Virus record (IMG/VR): IMGVR_UViG_3300023178_000198
Span: 1-28,879 of that record
Direction: 5' to 3' (one strand)
DNA: 28,879 bases
Source: a virus
Below the pieces are notes generated by a model. It made no database searches. It worked only from the letters and a program-made list of their open reading frames with translations, and was not told the origin of the DNA. A program made the translations under genes and the position numbers. This document shows, piece by piece, positions 6,223-13,379 of this stretch. The number at the start of each line of letters is the position of its first letter. Position 1 is the first letter of the stretch.

Positions 6223-7495
6223 TTAAGTAATTCTCGTATACAGAAAAAAACCTACTACTAGGATTAAGATACATTTTATATCCATTATCGTACAAATCTT
6301 TATGAAATTTCACATGCTCACTACCAAGGTCGCCACTATATTTTCCAGATAAAAATGCTTTAGTTTTATATATTGCTAAACCCCCAAAACAAGAATACAG
6401 ATGAAAAGGTTCTGAACCTATTAGTGGATGAAGTTTTTTAAACCACTCATTATTCTGGTCGCAATCTTCTGGTGTAGGTTTCCAATCATTTAATCTAGCA
6501 GCAAAACTATCATAATGAGCAAAGAAAGTGGAGTCTCTACCATGCATTAACAACAAAGAATACGATCCAATACCTCCAGCGTTATTTAAACTGTCGAACC
6601 AACCAATACTATTATAGATACCATCTACACAAAACCCAAGGTCAGCATCTAGATCTAATACGATTACATAATCATAATCAGAGCAATTATCTCTAACCCA
6701 CTCTACGCAACTATTGCGATATTCTGCAAGGGCATTGGTTCTTGATCTAAAACGATTTGTTAAATATTCTCGATTATTATTTATACATTGTATGTATATA
6801 TTTTTGTGTGTGTCTGATAGTTCTTTTAATATTTGCTTAGTGGTATCTTTGGAGTCATTTTCAAAAATAAAAATTTGTGATTCTTTACAGTCTAAAGATT
6901 GTATTCTAGATATAGAGTTAGATAAATGTTCATCACAATCTCTTGCTAGGGCAACAGTAACTATCTTGCTATCTTTTGCTATATTCTTACCTAAGTTTAG
7001 ATAATGATTATACTGATCTACAAATTGTTCATGTGGAGGAAGAAATTCATCAATAGATAGTCTTTCAAAATCTGCTAATGTTTTAATATTTAAATGTTCA
7101 GGGTTGCTTAATCCTAAAAGACCTTGTATGTTATACTTAGCACTAGAATAAAAAACACTATGATAAAACAATCTCTGTCTATCAGTTATATCGTTTTCAT
7201 CACAATATTCTTTGTAGAAATTTTCAGCACTTGGATTAAATTCAAGATAAGATTGATGATCAAAACTTTCATCAACCTCATTGAGTAAATAAAAACTAAT
7301 TATATCTTTAGATTTATAAGGATATATATAAAGCATATAGTGATAAAATAATCTATGCTTATCGTCTATATTGTTTTCTTTACAATATGGCTGATAAAAA
7401 TCTTTAGTTGCTGGACGATTATTCTGATAAAAAACTTCATCAAAATCTGGATCAACTTTATTTTTCTGATAAAATTCTTGTATTGATATTGTCAT
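6212..7495 (-). CDS. GT-A glycosyltransferase with two N-terminal repeats
   Basis: 427 residues. Residues 15-56 and 75-116 are a tandem repeat with a 60-residue period (19 of 42 positions identical by my alignment), each ending in RLFYH and containing FY..YC.EN.I. Similar FD..FY..NP repeats occur in bacterial surface-glycan glycosyltransferases. The catalytic part starts near 177 (KIVTVALARDC) and has a DxD-type motif in VLDLDAD (279-285). The ATG overlaps the ligase stop (ATGA). Coupled downstream to a sulfotransferase, suggesting sulfated glycan synthesis on the cell surface or a virion protein. Confidence 0.85.
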   Translation of the reverse strand: MTISIQEFYQKNKVDPDFDEVFYQNNRPATKDFYQPYCKENNIDDKHRLFYHYMLYIYPYKSKDIISFYLLNEVDESFDHQSYLEFNPSAENFYKEYCDENDITDRQRLFYHSVFYSSAKYNIQGLLGLSNPEHLNIKTLADFERLSIDEFLPPHEQFVDQYNHYLNLGKNIAKDSKIVTVALARDCDEHLSNSISRIQSLDCKESQIFIFENDSKDTTKQILKELSDTHKNIYIQCINNNREYLTNRFRSRTNALAEYRNSCVEWVRDNCSDYDYVIVLDLDADLGFCVDGIYNSIGWFDSLNNAGGIGSYSLLLMHGRDSTFFAHYDSFAARLNDWKPTPEDCDQNNEWFKKLHPLIGSEPFHLYSCFGGLAIYKTKAFLSGKYSGDLGSEHVKFHKDLYDNGYKMYLNPSSRFFSVYENYLNDK

Positions 7496-8835
7496 ACCGT
7501 CCTAGCATCACCATATAAATATTTAAAGGTTGGAAATCTTAGGCTAATGCCTCCTTCTTGATTCTTAGTCTCTTCAAAATACTGTACTTGAATTACCTTA
7601 CCCAATATCTTATTCTTATCTTGGTAAAAATCCTGTCTTTCTTCTATAGTAAATCCACTACCTACTCTGACAATATGATCTTTATGAGAAATATATACAC
7701 AACTCAACATATCCTCCTCACATTCTGCACCATCCTTCACATACCTAAACGGCCCCATTTCTACGTCTAAGACCTCGTATTCTGCATCGTGAAAGGTTTT
7801 TACTTTCAAAAGGTCTTTGGATCGCTTTCCTTTATATGGGGCGTTCTTGCGAAGCATTACACCTTCCCAACCGTTAATGTCTGCTTTATGTACCCATTCT
7901 TGAAAATGGTCATCATCTAGAATGTGTTCTTGTTCTAGAATAGTTAAACACGGACACTCATTATTCTGCATATATCTTTCCAGATGACTCAACCTTTTAG
8001 ATAACGGAGTCGTACCCTTCTTGTTATTAAAATCATCCAGAGACATTACATCAAAGATTTTATATGACGGATTGGGTATTGTATGGTCTTTCTTTTTAAG
8101 TTGTTTCATTATGCCTTGAAAATCTTCATTACCATCTTCATCTAGCAGGCACAATTCCCCGTCAAATACAATACCAGATAAACCAAGACTTGTAATGCCA
8201 TCGGCAACAACGCCAAGGGTATTAAATTCCTTGCCTGTTCTGGAGTAGAAAGTAGGATTGCCGTTATTATCAACAATACACAAACATCTAATGCCATCAA
8301 GTTTACGAGATACATACCATTCGTCTTTCCAATCTACAAGTTTAGGTTCATATTTATCTGCCAAGGCTACACTAAACTCTGGAATATGATTTGCTATAGC
8401 CTTGTTGATTATTTTATCACCAGCCCTAGTCTTTAGGTCTTTATCTATGATGCACAAGATGAGTTCTTCATAATCTGGATAACTGTCAATAAAAGTATTG
8501 ACTGCACCAATAGCATCGTGACCAGTAATATCTCTATTTTTTAATGCGTTGAGCAGATCAAAGATCGTATCGTATCTTTCTCCGCATAGAGATTTCTTTT
8601 TCTTGATATTATCGCTGGTGACATTATATTGCCACAATGGATGGTAGGTATATAGCAAAATACTCTTGGTAAATTCTGCTGATATTTTTCGTTCGACTGA
8701 TGACTGATCATCAACAATGCAGTAATCTTCTATAATTTTTTGCTTATCTATTGTGCTGCTTGTAGACCTAAGATCAAGCACCATATTCCAAACGTATTCA
8801 AAACGCTTTGTAGACAAACCCGCTAAATAACTCAT
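7492..8835 (-). CDS. ATP-dependent DNA ligase
   Basis: 447 residues. Motif I RKLDGIRC with the adenylated Lys178, FDGEL (motif III, Glu227), EGVMLRK (motif IV, 324-330) and LLKVK (motif V, 342-346), then an OB-fold. About 170 helical residues precede the catalytic core. Seals nicks during phage replication and repair. The start at 8835 is set by GGAGGAC just upstream; the in-frame ATG at 8859 lies within the promoter -10 and cannot be transcribed from it. Promoter at 8859-8887 drives ligase, glycosyltransferase and sulfotransferase. Confidence 0.96.
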   Translation of the reverse strand: MSYLAGLSTKRFEYVWNMVLDLRSTSSTIDKQKIIEDYCIVDDQSSVERKISAEFTKSILLYTYHPLWQYNVTSDNIKKKKSLCGERYDTIFDLLNALKNRDITGHDAIGAVNTFIDSYPDYEELILCIIDKDLKTRAGDKIINKAIANHIPEFSVALADKYEPKLVDWKDEWYVSRKLDGIRCLCIVDNNGNPTFYSRTGKEFNTLGVVADGITSLGLSGIVFDGELCLLDEDGNEDFQGIMKQLKKKDHTIPNPSYKIFDVMSLDDFNNKKGTTPLSKRLSHLERYMQNNECPCLTILEQEHILDDDHFQEWVHKADINGWEGVMLRKNAPYKGKRSKDLLKVKTFHDAEYEVLDVEMGPFRYVKDGAECEEDMLSCVYISHKDHIVRVGSGFTIEERQDFYQDKNKILGKVIQVQYFEETKNQEGGISLRFPTFKYLYGDARTV

Positions 8836-8858
8836 TGTAGTCCTCCTGTGTTTCCCCA

Positions 8859-8887
8859 AGTATATCCTATCTATCGGCAGTTGTCAA
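8859..8887 (-). promoter_or_regulatory. sigma70-like promoter with GCCGATA spacer, for ligase
   Basis: -35 TTGACA (8887-8882), 17-base spacer ACTGCCGATAGATAGGA, -10 TATACT (8864-8859). No other gene lies between it and the ligase SD. Confidence 0.85.
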
Positions 8888-8896
8888 GAGGAATCT

Positions 8897-9118
8897 TTAG
8901 TCTTGTAGAGATTCTATTTTTGATGACAAAATTTCTTTTTGAAGTTGTGCAGTTTTCAATTCTGTTTTTAGGTCATCAATTTCTTGTTGAGCAATAGTGT
9001 TCTTAACGATACTGTTTGCTCTTTCATATCGTCCTATTTTTTTAGATAGATTCTGTGCGATGATAGATTGTTGCTCTAACTCTAAAGATAATACTTTTAG
9101 TTGCGTTTCGTTACTCAT
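8897..9118 (-). CDS. 73-residue coiled-coil protein
   Basis: Almost entirely helical with heptads of Leu/Ile from residue 6 to 71 and no Pro or Gly in the second half. No family recognised. The ATG overlaps the stop of the upstream DUF6356-like gene (ATGA). Could be a dimerising adaptor; no direct evidence. Confidence 0.7.
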   Translation of the reverse strand: MSNETQLKVLSLELEQQSIIAQNLSKKIGRYERANSIVKNTIAQQEIDDLKTELKTAQLQKEILSSKIESLQD

Positions 9119-9372
9119 GATTTATATATATTATTGAATTTTTCCATTCGATATTTTAATTCTAACCACTCATTATGTTCAGTAAAATCTTTATTTAATT
9201 GATTTACCAGTATTGATCCGGTTTTAGGGAACAAAGCGGGGATGATAGAATGAAGGATTAAAAGAACGCCCGCTTTGATACACCTAATACCATGAAATGA
9301 AGCAAATCGCAAATGCTCCCAATAACCCATATTATTTTGATCTAAATGCTCAACAGATTTTTTTATTAACAT
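9115..9372 (-). CDS. DUF6356-like small protein
   Basis: 85 residues. GYWEHLRFASFHGIRCIKAG followed by LLILHSIIPALFPKTGS matches, from memory, the DUF6356 family of small bacterial proteins with one amphipathic or hydrophobic segment. Length is close to the usual 70-80. It starts 48 bases after the tmRNA 3' end and may be co-transcribed with it. Unknown function. Confidence 0.75.
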   Translation of the reverse strand: MLIKKSVEHLDQNNMGYWEHLRFASFHGIRCIKAGVLLILHSIIPALFPKTGSILVNQLNKDFTEHNEWLELKYRMEKFNNIYKS

Positions 9373-9419
9373 AATGCACCCAACCTTTCTTTAGATTAGA
9401 TACACCATTCCGGCAAAAG

Positions 9420-9760
9420 TGGAGGCGAGGGGAGTCGAACCCCTGTCCAGTATAAATTCCATATAAACTTCTACATCGTTAGTCTATTGTTATTAATACT
9501 ATAGACAAAACTATTTGTCTTTCCAAATGTCAGAACGTTTACGCTCATCGACCTTCTTAATTTAGGTAGGACAACCCTATCCGATTATCGGAGTCAGCAT
9601 AATTGGGTAAAAAGGTTTATGCAACCCCTCTCACTAAGCAGCGAGTGCTAATACAGAAGTATCGGCAATTGAAACTTTGATCTATTTTTAAACTGGCCTT
9701 TAGATCAACCAGTCGATGCAATCTACACTTCTATTTACCTGTCGAAACCTTTACGCCCCC
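9420..9760 (-). ncRNA. ssrA: transfer-messenger RNA (tmRNA)
   Basis: About 341 bases. The 5' end GGGGGCGUAAAGGUUUCGACAGG and 3' end GGUUCGACUCCCCUCGCCUCC-A are the conserved tmRNA tRNA-like domain. The acceptor stem has seven pairs, including the G3-U70 wobble that AlaRS requires, and discriminator A. CCA is not encoded. The tag frame reads ADTSVLALAA then UAG, ten residues with the LALAA-type degradation end, assuming the resume codon is GCC (9595-9670 region, minus strand). The rest has room for pseudoknots. Rescues stalled ribosomes together with SmpB; no smpB is visible here. The first G is also the last base of the guaC stop codon. Confidence 0.97.
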
Positions 9761-10866
9761 TATAAACTCTGATCAAAATGAGTTCTATTTACTACATTAA
9801 ATTCTGCACACTTATTCATATCTTTTAAACAAGTTGATCCAATATAGGCACATGCACTTCTTAATCCACCAAGAATATCTTCCACAACAACAGAAGCACT
9901 ACCTTTATAGGGAATATTTTTTGTTCTTCCTTCACTTGCTCTATAATCTTTTACACCGCCATATTTATTCTGGGCATTATGAGATGACATACCATAAAAT
10001 TTTAGTGAAACTTTTCTTTTATCGGCTGGATAACCGGGATCACTACTTTGCCACCATTCTCCTTTTTTATTCACGCATCTATATTCGTACTCCCATTCAC
10101 CTTCACATTCTTCTGTACCGGCCAGCATCCCGCCCAGCATAACAAAATCTGCACCCGCAGCAAAAGCCTTACAAATATCTGATGGGGTTCTACAACCGCC
10201 ATCAGCACAAACCAGCCCTAATTTACCTTTACCACTTTTTAATCCATGAGCAGCATGGCTGCATTCAATAATGGCAGATAATTGTGGATAGCCACAACCT
10301 GTTTTCAATCTAGTAGTACAAGCACTACCGGGGCCAATTCCTACTTTAACAATGTCTACTCCACCATGTAGAATAATTTCTTGAACCATTTCTGGAGTAC
10401 ATACATTACCAGCCATAATAACTGGTTCATCTCCAAGTTCTTTTCTAACTTTAGCACAAAAATTTACAAAATCGTCTGTATATCCATTGGCAACATCAAT
10501 GCAAATATTAGGAATCATGCGATTTGTTTTAGAGCAATAGATAAGTTTGTCAAGATCATCCTGTTTAATGCCCATACTAAACCATTGAAGGTCTTGATTC
10601 CAGATAAGGTCTGGATATTGTTCTTTTGAGTAGTGCTTATGAAGACAGGTTGGCATTTGATATCTCATTAAAATATTAGATATATCAACAGTGCCAGTAG
10701 TGTCCATATTAGCAGCAAAAATTGGTACACCTTTCCATATTCTATTAGAATGATAGAAGGAAAAATTTCTACTTAATTCTACTTCTTTTCTTGATGCTGT
10801 TCTGCTTCTTTGTGGAACAAGTAGCACATCATCAAAATCTAATTTTGGATCATTATTAATCTTCAT
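9760..10866 (-). CDS. guaC: GMP reductase
   Basis: 368 residues, co-linear with E. coli GuaC (347). KLDFDDVLLVPQRS start, AANMDTTGT, CIDVANGY, catalytic Cys183 in GIGPGSACTTR, DGGCRTPSD, FVMLGGMLAG, FYGMSSHNAQ, and GGLRSACAYIG. No CBS domains, and the GMP reductase signatures (AANMDTTGT, YGMSS) favour reductase over IMP dehydrogenase. Reduces GMP to IMP with NADPH. An extra loop of about 20 residues (GEWEYEYRCVNKKGEWWQ) lies before the FYGMSS segment. Overlaps the PRTase gene upstream and runs directly into tmRNA. Confidence 0.95.
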   Translation of the reverse strand: MKINNDPKLDFDDVLLVPQRSRTASRKEVELSRNFSFYHSNRIWKGVPIFAANMDTTGTVDISNILMRYQMPTCLHKHYSKEQYPDLIWNQDLQWFSMGIKQDDLDKLIYCSKTNRMIPNICIDVANGYTDDFVNFCAKVRKELGDEPVIMAGNVCTPEMVQEIILHGGVDIVKVGIGPGSACTTRLKTGCGYPQLSAIIECSHAAHGLKSGKGKLGLVCADGGCRTPSDICKAFAAGADFVMLGGMLAGTEECEGEWEYEYRCVNKKGEWWQSSDPGYPADKRKVSLKFYGMSSHNAQNKYGGVKDYRASEGRTKNIPYKGSASVVVEDILGGLRSACAYIGSTCLKDMNKCAEFNVVNRTHFDQSL

Positions 10867-11345
10867 AGATATTCTATACCTAAATCTCTTTTACATAAGT
10901 TACTATTTTTTCTATAAGCACACTTGTCTTTCATAAAAGAATAAACTCCAAGACATTTTGTTCTTGGGCAGTCTTCGGTTATTATATTTAAGATGTGCTT
11001 AATTGTACTTCCACTACAAATCAAATCATCAACAATGATATATTTTTTTGGAACAGCGCCTTCATATTGAAATGGAGAATATCTTTTTTCGTTTTTCTTG
11101 CGAACAACAATAATGTTCTTTTTAAGTATTTCAGTTATTTGTGGAACAACGAGCAGCCCACTTGTACCACAACAGGCGATGGCATCAAATTCACTTGAGT
11201 ATTTTTTTAGATCATTAACACACTGAAATATAATTTTGTTTCTTATCTTAGGATTAAGAAGCATGGTGGTATGGTCACAACCTTGCAACCACCCACCATC
11301 TTCTGTTCTCCTATTGATTAATTGCTCACAAAAAGATGTGGTCAT
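10863..11345 (-). CDS. phosphoribosyltransferase-family protein
   Basis: 160 residues with the PRPP-binding loop YIIVDDLICSGST (102-114) and a preceding CCGTSGLLVVP (58-68), typical of type I PRTases of the orotate/purine kind. Substrate not determinable. The location just before guaC suggests purine salvage. It begins one base before the stop codon of an acidic microprotein gene (AAATG context). Confidence 0.85.
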   Translation of the reverse strand: MTTSFCEQLINRRTEDGGWLQGCDHTTMLLNPKIRNKIIFQCVNDLKKYSSEFDAIACCGTSGLLVVPQITEILKKNIIVVRKKNEKRYSPFQYEGAVPKKYIIVDDLICSGSTIKHILNIITEDCPRTKCLGVYSFMKDKCAYRKNSNLCKRDLGIEYL

Positions 11346-11522
11346 TTAATATTCGATTTCTTCTAGAGGAATATCCTCGTAATAATTAACCCAACTTTGC
11401 AGTTCTTGTTCTGAGTCATAAAGATATTCTTCGTCGGGATAATCACAATCTTCAGTCATAGTATCAACATAATCTTCAATGTCAACATACTCGTCGTGAT
11501 ATTCCCATTCAAAATCGCTCAT
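11346..11522 (-). CDS. 58-residue very acidic protein
   Basis: MSDFEWEYHDEYVDIEDYVD and onward, rich in Asp, Glu and Tyr with hardly a basic residue. Begins 38 bases downstream of the tRNA-Lys 3' end and leads into the PRTase gene. AGGAGTTTTTAA precedes the ATG. Could mimic nucleic acid as some phage anti-host proteins do; there is no direct sign of the target. Confidence 0.75.
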   Translation of the reverse strand: MSDFEWEYHDEYVDIEDYVDTMTEDCDYPDEEYLYDSEQELQSWVNYYEDIPLEEIEY

Positions 11523-11560
11523 TTAAAAACTCCTAGTTAAAACAATCGAACATTAACCAG

Positions 11561-11634
11561 TACCCCCACTAGGACTCGAACCTAGAACTTACGGTTTAAA
11601 AGACCGCTACTCTAACCAATTGAGTTATGAGGGC
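11561..11634 (-). tRNA. tRNA-Lys (anticodon UUU)
   Basis: 74 bases, acceptor GCCCUCA/UGGGGGU (with G-U pairs), anticodon loop CUUUUAA, T arm GGUUCGAGUCC. CCA not encoded. Last of the downstream tRNA pair. Confidence 0.95.
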
Positions 11635-11639
11635 ATTAG

Positions 11640-11715
11640 TAGGGCGTGGAGGAGTCGAACCTCCCTATGATTACCTTATAAGAGTAACGGATGCTACCGG
11701 CTTACCTTACGCCCC
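11640..11715 (-). tRNA. tRNA-Ile (anticodon UAU)
   Basis: 76 bases, acceptor GGGGCGU/ACGCCCU, T stem GGAGG/CCUCC with loop UUCGACU, anticodon stem UUACU/GGUAA and loop CUUAUAA, giving UAU for codon AUA. The D stem is weak (only two firm pairs). Most bacteria read AUA with a lysidine-modified CAU tRNA, so this genuine UAU anticodon is unusual. Confidence 0.88.
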
Positions 11716-11728
11716 GTGTTGTTATCTC

Positions 11729-11756
11729 ATTCTACCATATGTTATCGTCTTGTCAA
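11729..11756 (-). promoter_or_regulatory. sigma70-like promoter for the tRNA-Ile/Lys pair
   Basis: -35 TTGACA (11756-11751), 16-base spacer AGACGATAACATATGG, -10 TAGAAT (11734-11729), extended TGG. Sits 14 bases before the 5' end of tRNA-Ile, within the tRNA cluster, so the two tRNA groups may be separately transcribed. Confidence 0.8.
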
Positions 11757-11783
11757 CCATTGGTACTTGAGTTTTATTTTAAA

Positions 11784-11855
11784 CTGCCCCGATAGGATTT
11801 GAACCTATAACCCAGCGGTTAACAGCCGCTTGTTCTACCGTTGAACTACAGGGCA
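11784..11855 (-). tRNA. tRNA-Asn (anticodon GUU)
   Basis: 72 bases, acceptor UGCCCUG/CGGGGCA, anticodon loop CUGUUAA, T arm GGUUCAAAUCC, discriminator G. The only non-A/U wobble base among the tRNAs here. Confidence 0.95.
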
Positions 11856-11858
11856 ATA

Positions 11859-11929
11859 CTACCGGACTAGGATTTGAACCTAGACAAAGGGAACCAAAAT
11901 CCCTTGTGCTACCGTTACACCATCCGGTA
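11859..11929 (-). tRNA. tRNA-Gln (anticodon UUG)
   Basis: 71 bases, acceptor UACCGGA/UCCGGUA, anticodon loop UUUUGGU, T arm GGUUCAAAUCC, discriminator G, three bases from tRNA-Asn. CCA not encoded. Confidence 0.94.
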
Positions 11930-11930
11930 A

Positions 11931-12002
11931 AGCCAGCAGAGGGAATTGAACCCCCGACAGGTTGTTTACAAAACAACTACTCTACCACTGAGTTATGCTG
12001 GC
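11931..12002 (-). tRNA. tRNA-Thr (anticodon UGU)
   Basis: 72 bases, acceptor GCCAGCA/UGCUGGC, anticodon loop UUUGUAA, T arm GGGUUCAAUUCCC, discriminator U. One base separates it from tRNA-Gln. First tRNA of the cluster in transcription order. Confidence 0.95.
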
Positions 12003-12006
12003 ATTT

Positions 12007-12030
12007 GACCCTAGATATAATCTAAGGGTC
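12007..12030 (-). terminator. stem-loop between the HTH gene and the tRNA array
   Basis: GACCCTTAGAT and ATCTAGGGTC form about ten pairs with one bulge on a 3-base loop. No U tract follows, so it may be an RNA-processing or stability element separating the mRNA from the tRNAs rather than a true intrinsic terminator. Confidence 0.45.
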
Positions 12031-12037
12031 GGTTTAA

Positions 12038-12271
12038 TTATCGACGCGACTTAGTAGCACGACGAACAAGACCATAACGAGTTTCGCCACTTCGTCCGGT
12101 CTTGCGGATGATATTATAACCCTGCTTTGTAACAATAGGCTTAATATCGCTCATAGTAGCCCTAAGATTTCCGACTTCAAACATACTATAAGCACTATCT
12201 TGGCTAAGAGTCTTACCCTTGGTAAGATAGTTGATAACACGATCCTGCTTCGTAACAAAAGTAGTTGCCAT
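12038..12271 (-). CDS. HTH_39-like DNA-binding protein
   Basis: 77 residues. RVINYLTKGKTLSQDSAYSM then NLRATMSDIK resembles the small phage helix-turn-helix domain HTH_39 (L..GktLtq..A...f.i.nLra.i.dL). Basic C-terminus RRATKSRR. SD AGGAGTTGACAT precedes the ATG. Possibly a regulator or replication accessory. Confidence 0.82.
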   Translation of the reverse strand: MATTFVTKQDRVINYLTKGKTLSQDSAYSMFEVGNLRATMSDIKPIVTKQGYNIIRKTGRSGETRYGLVRRATKSRR

Positions 12272-12339
12272 ATGTCAACTCCTCAAAAAATGTGGCTAAT
12301 AATCCATAAGAAAAAAGTTGCCACGACCTTTTCTCTTAA

Positions 12340-12486
12340 CTATTGTCCTTGTATTTGTTTTATTTTTTGTTCTAGAATTTCAATCCTATGAGCCATATCT
12401 GCACATTGTTTACACAGATTGTTCTCCAGATATTCTTTTGCTTCGTCTATTTCTATTTGTAGTTTGGAAATTTCTGACTGATCCAT
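12340..12486 (-). CDS. 48-residue coiled-coil protein with CxxC
   Basis: MDQSEISKLQIEIDEAKEYL, then a CKQC pair at 25-28, then a Lys/Gln-rich helix RIEILEQKIKQIQ. Heptads run on both sides of the Cys pair, which could form a zinc hook or disulfide. TAGGATAAAAT precedes the ATG (AGGA). Not recognised. Confidence 0.65.
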   Translation of the reverse strand: MDQSEISKLQIEIDEAKEYLENNLCKQCADMAHRIEILEQKIKQIQGQ

Positions 12487-12521
12487 ATTTTATCCTATTG
12501 AAATCTAACTTCTAGTCAAGA

Positions 12522-12806
12522 TTATTTCTTTTTCTTGTCTAATACAGACCAATCACTGAATACAATATTCAAGTTGCTAAATCTACATAGAGGACAAGCG
12601 TATCTGCAAGGGTCTGCAAGTCCGTTGTCTATCCTATTTTTGTAAGTAACATAATACCCTTTTTCGTCTTGACAAATAGTTTTATCTTTTGGCACATTAT
12701 GATTTTCTGCTATTTCATCAAGATTAACAAGCATACTAGAATGACTACCATAAGCACTGGGGGTAGTAATTGTTCTAACATTATCTTTATCTTTATGTTT
12801 AGCCAT
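12522..12806 (-). CDS. small protein with a Cys pair
   Basis: 94 residues starting MAKHKDKDNVRTITTPSAYG, no family recognised. DPCRYACPLCRF (66-77) offers three Cys close together, possibly half of a metal site. SD GGAGATAAAT precedes the ATG. In the operon from the promoter at 13270. Confidence 0.7.
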   Translation of the reverse strand: MAKHKDKDNVRTITTPSAYGSHSSMLVNLDEIAENHNVPKDKTICQDEKGYYVTYKNRIDNGLADPCRYACPLCRFSNLNIVFSDWSVLDKKKK

Positions 12807-12833
12807 ATTTATCTCCGGGTAATATAATTATAT

Positions 12834-13235
12834 TTACACCCTTTGCATTTTTGGCTTGAGTTTAATCAATTTGTGTTTGGTTTTCCACACTTTTGTTTCT
12901 GGGCATTGTTTATCGCAACCCATATAGATATGACAATATCCACCCTTATCGCTGTAGCCAACAATACCATTATCGTCTAAACTCACTACGGTAAATCTAC
13001 CTCTATAGCCCATAGGAATAAAATCAGACCCTTTAACATAATATGGGCCACCGGCACATTTGATCTTATCTCCAACTTCTAATTCTCTCCAATTAAAATT
13101 CCTAATCAGTCTAGTGTTCTTTCTTTCCTTGCTTTGAACAGCAAACACAAATGGAGTGTTACAATTAGGACACATATATGCTCTTGGGCCTGTCATATTG
13201 CCGCACTTTTCGCAAGTTTTTCTTCCTTTTGGCAT
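12834..13235 (-). CDS. zinc-ribbon phage protein
   Basis: 133 residues. MPKGRKTCEKCGN then GPRAYMCPNCNTPF gives two CxxC pairs (residues 8-11 and 22-25), a rubredoxin-like zinc ribbon. The remainder (WRELEVGDKIKCAGGPYYV, YRGRFTVVSLDDNG) looks like a small beta-barrel, and GGYCHIYMGCDKQCP adds Cys residues. The MPKGRK.C.KCG..GPR opening is familiar from phage proteins. Start at 13235 follows AGGAGATTGGAA; an in-frame TTG six bases earlier sits in the SD spacer. Confidence 0.8.
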   Translation of the reverse strand: MPKGRKTCEKCGNMTGPRAYMCPNCNTPFVFAVQSKERKNTRLIRNFNWRELEVGDKIKCAGGPYYVKGSDFIPMGYRGRFTVVSLDDNGIVGYSDKGGYCHIYMGCDKQCPETKVWKTKHKLIKLKPKMQRV

Positions 13236-13269
13236 TTCCAATCTCCTAGAGAGTTAACGGTTTCATTCC

Positions 13270-13297
13270 ATTATATCATAGTTATCGGCACTGTCAA
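13270..13297 (-). promoter_or_regulatory. sigma70-like promoter with GCCGATA spacer, for the zinc-ribbon gene
   Basis: -35 TTGACA (13297-13292), 16-base spacer GTGCCGATAACTATGA, -10 TATAAT (13275-13270), extended TGA. The spacer is nearly identical to that of the promoter at 22363-22391. Confidence 0.85.
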
Positions 13298-13310
13298 GCA
13301 GAAAGTTTAG

Positions 13311-13375
13311 AAAAATCCCACAGATAACGTGATGAATCTGATTTAATAAGATAACGCCTTGAATCTATGGGATTT
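13311..13375 (-). terminator. stem-loop with internal direct repeats after the RuvC-like gene
   Basis: On the minus strand AAATCCCATAGAT (13375-13363) pairs with ATCTGTGGGATTT (13325-13313), 13 pairs with one G-U, and the 3' arm ends in UUUUU, as in an intrinsic terminator. The 37-base loop is unusual. Extending into the arms it holds two copies of AGATTCA-N3-CGTTATC (13366-13350 and 13339-13323), each of which can fold as its own small hairpin. Starts five bases beyond the stop of the upstream gene. Confidence 0.65.
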
Positions 13376-13379
13376 ATAA

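Noticed and set aside
8835-8859. Longer ligase start at 8859, and likewise uvsE at 16242 and the gene at 18184
   Set aside because: These starts lie within or before the promoter -10; the downstream ATG with a clear SD is preferred in each case.
9834-10629. Plus-strand open frames across guaC
   Set aside because: GuaC is complete and conserved on the opposite strand; the plus frames have no family, SD or promoter.
9760-11345. 2-aminoadenine (Z-genome) pathway
   Set aside because: guaC and a phosphoribosyltransferase touch purine metabolism, but no PurZ, DatZ or MazZ-like gene is in the window.
11345-11522. Anti-CRISPR or DNA-mimic assignment for the acidic 58-residue protein
   Set aside because: Acidic composition alone does not support a specific target.
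11779-11976. 65-codon minus-strand frame
   Set aside because: It runs through tRNA-Asn, tRNA-Gln and tRNA-Thr; the tRNA structures explain the sequence.
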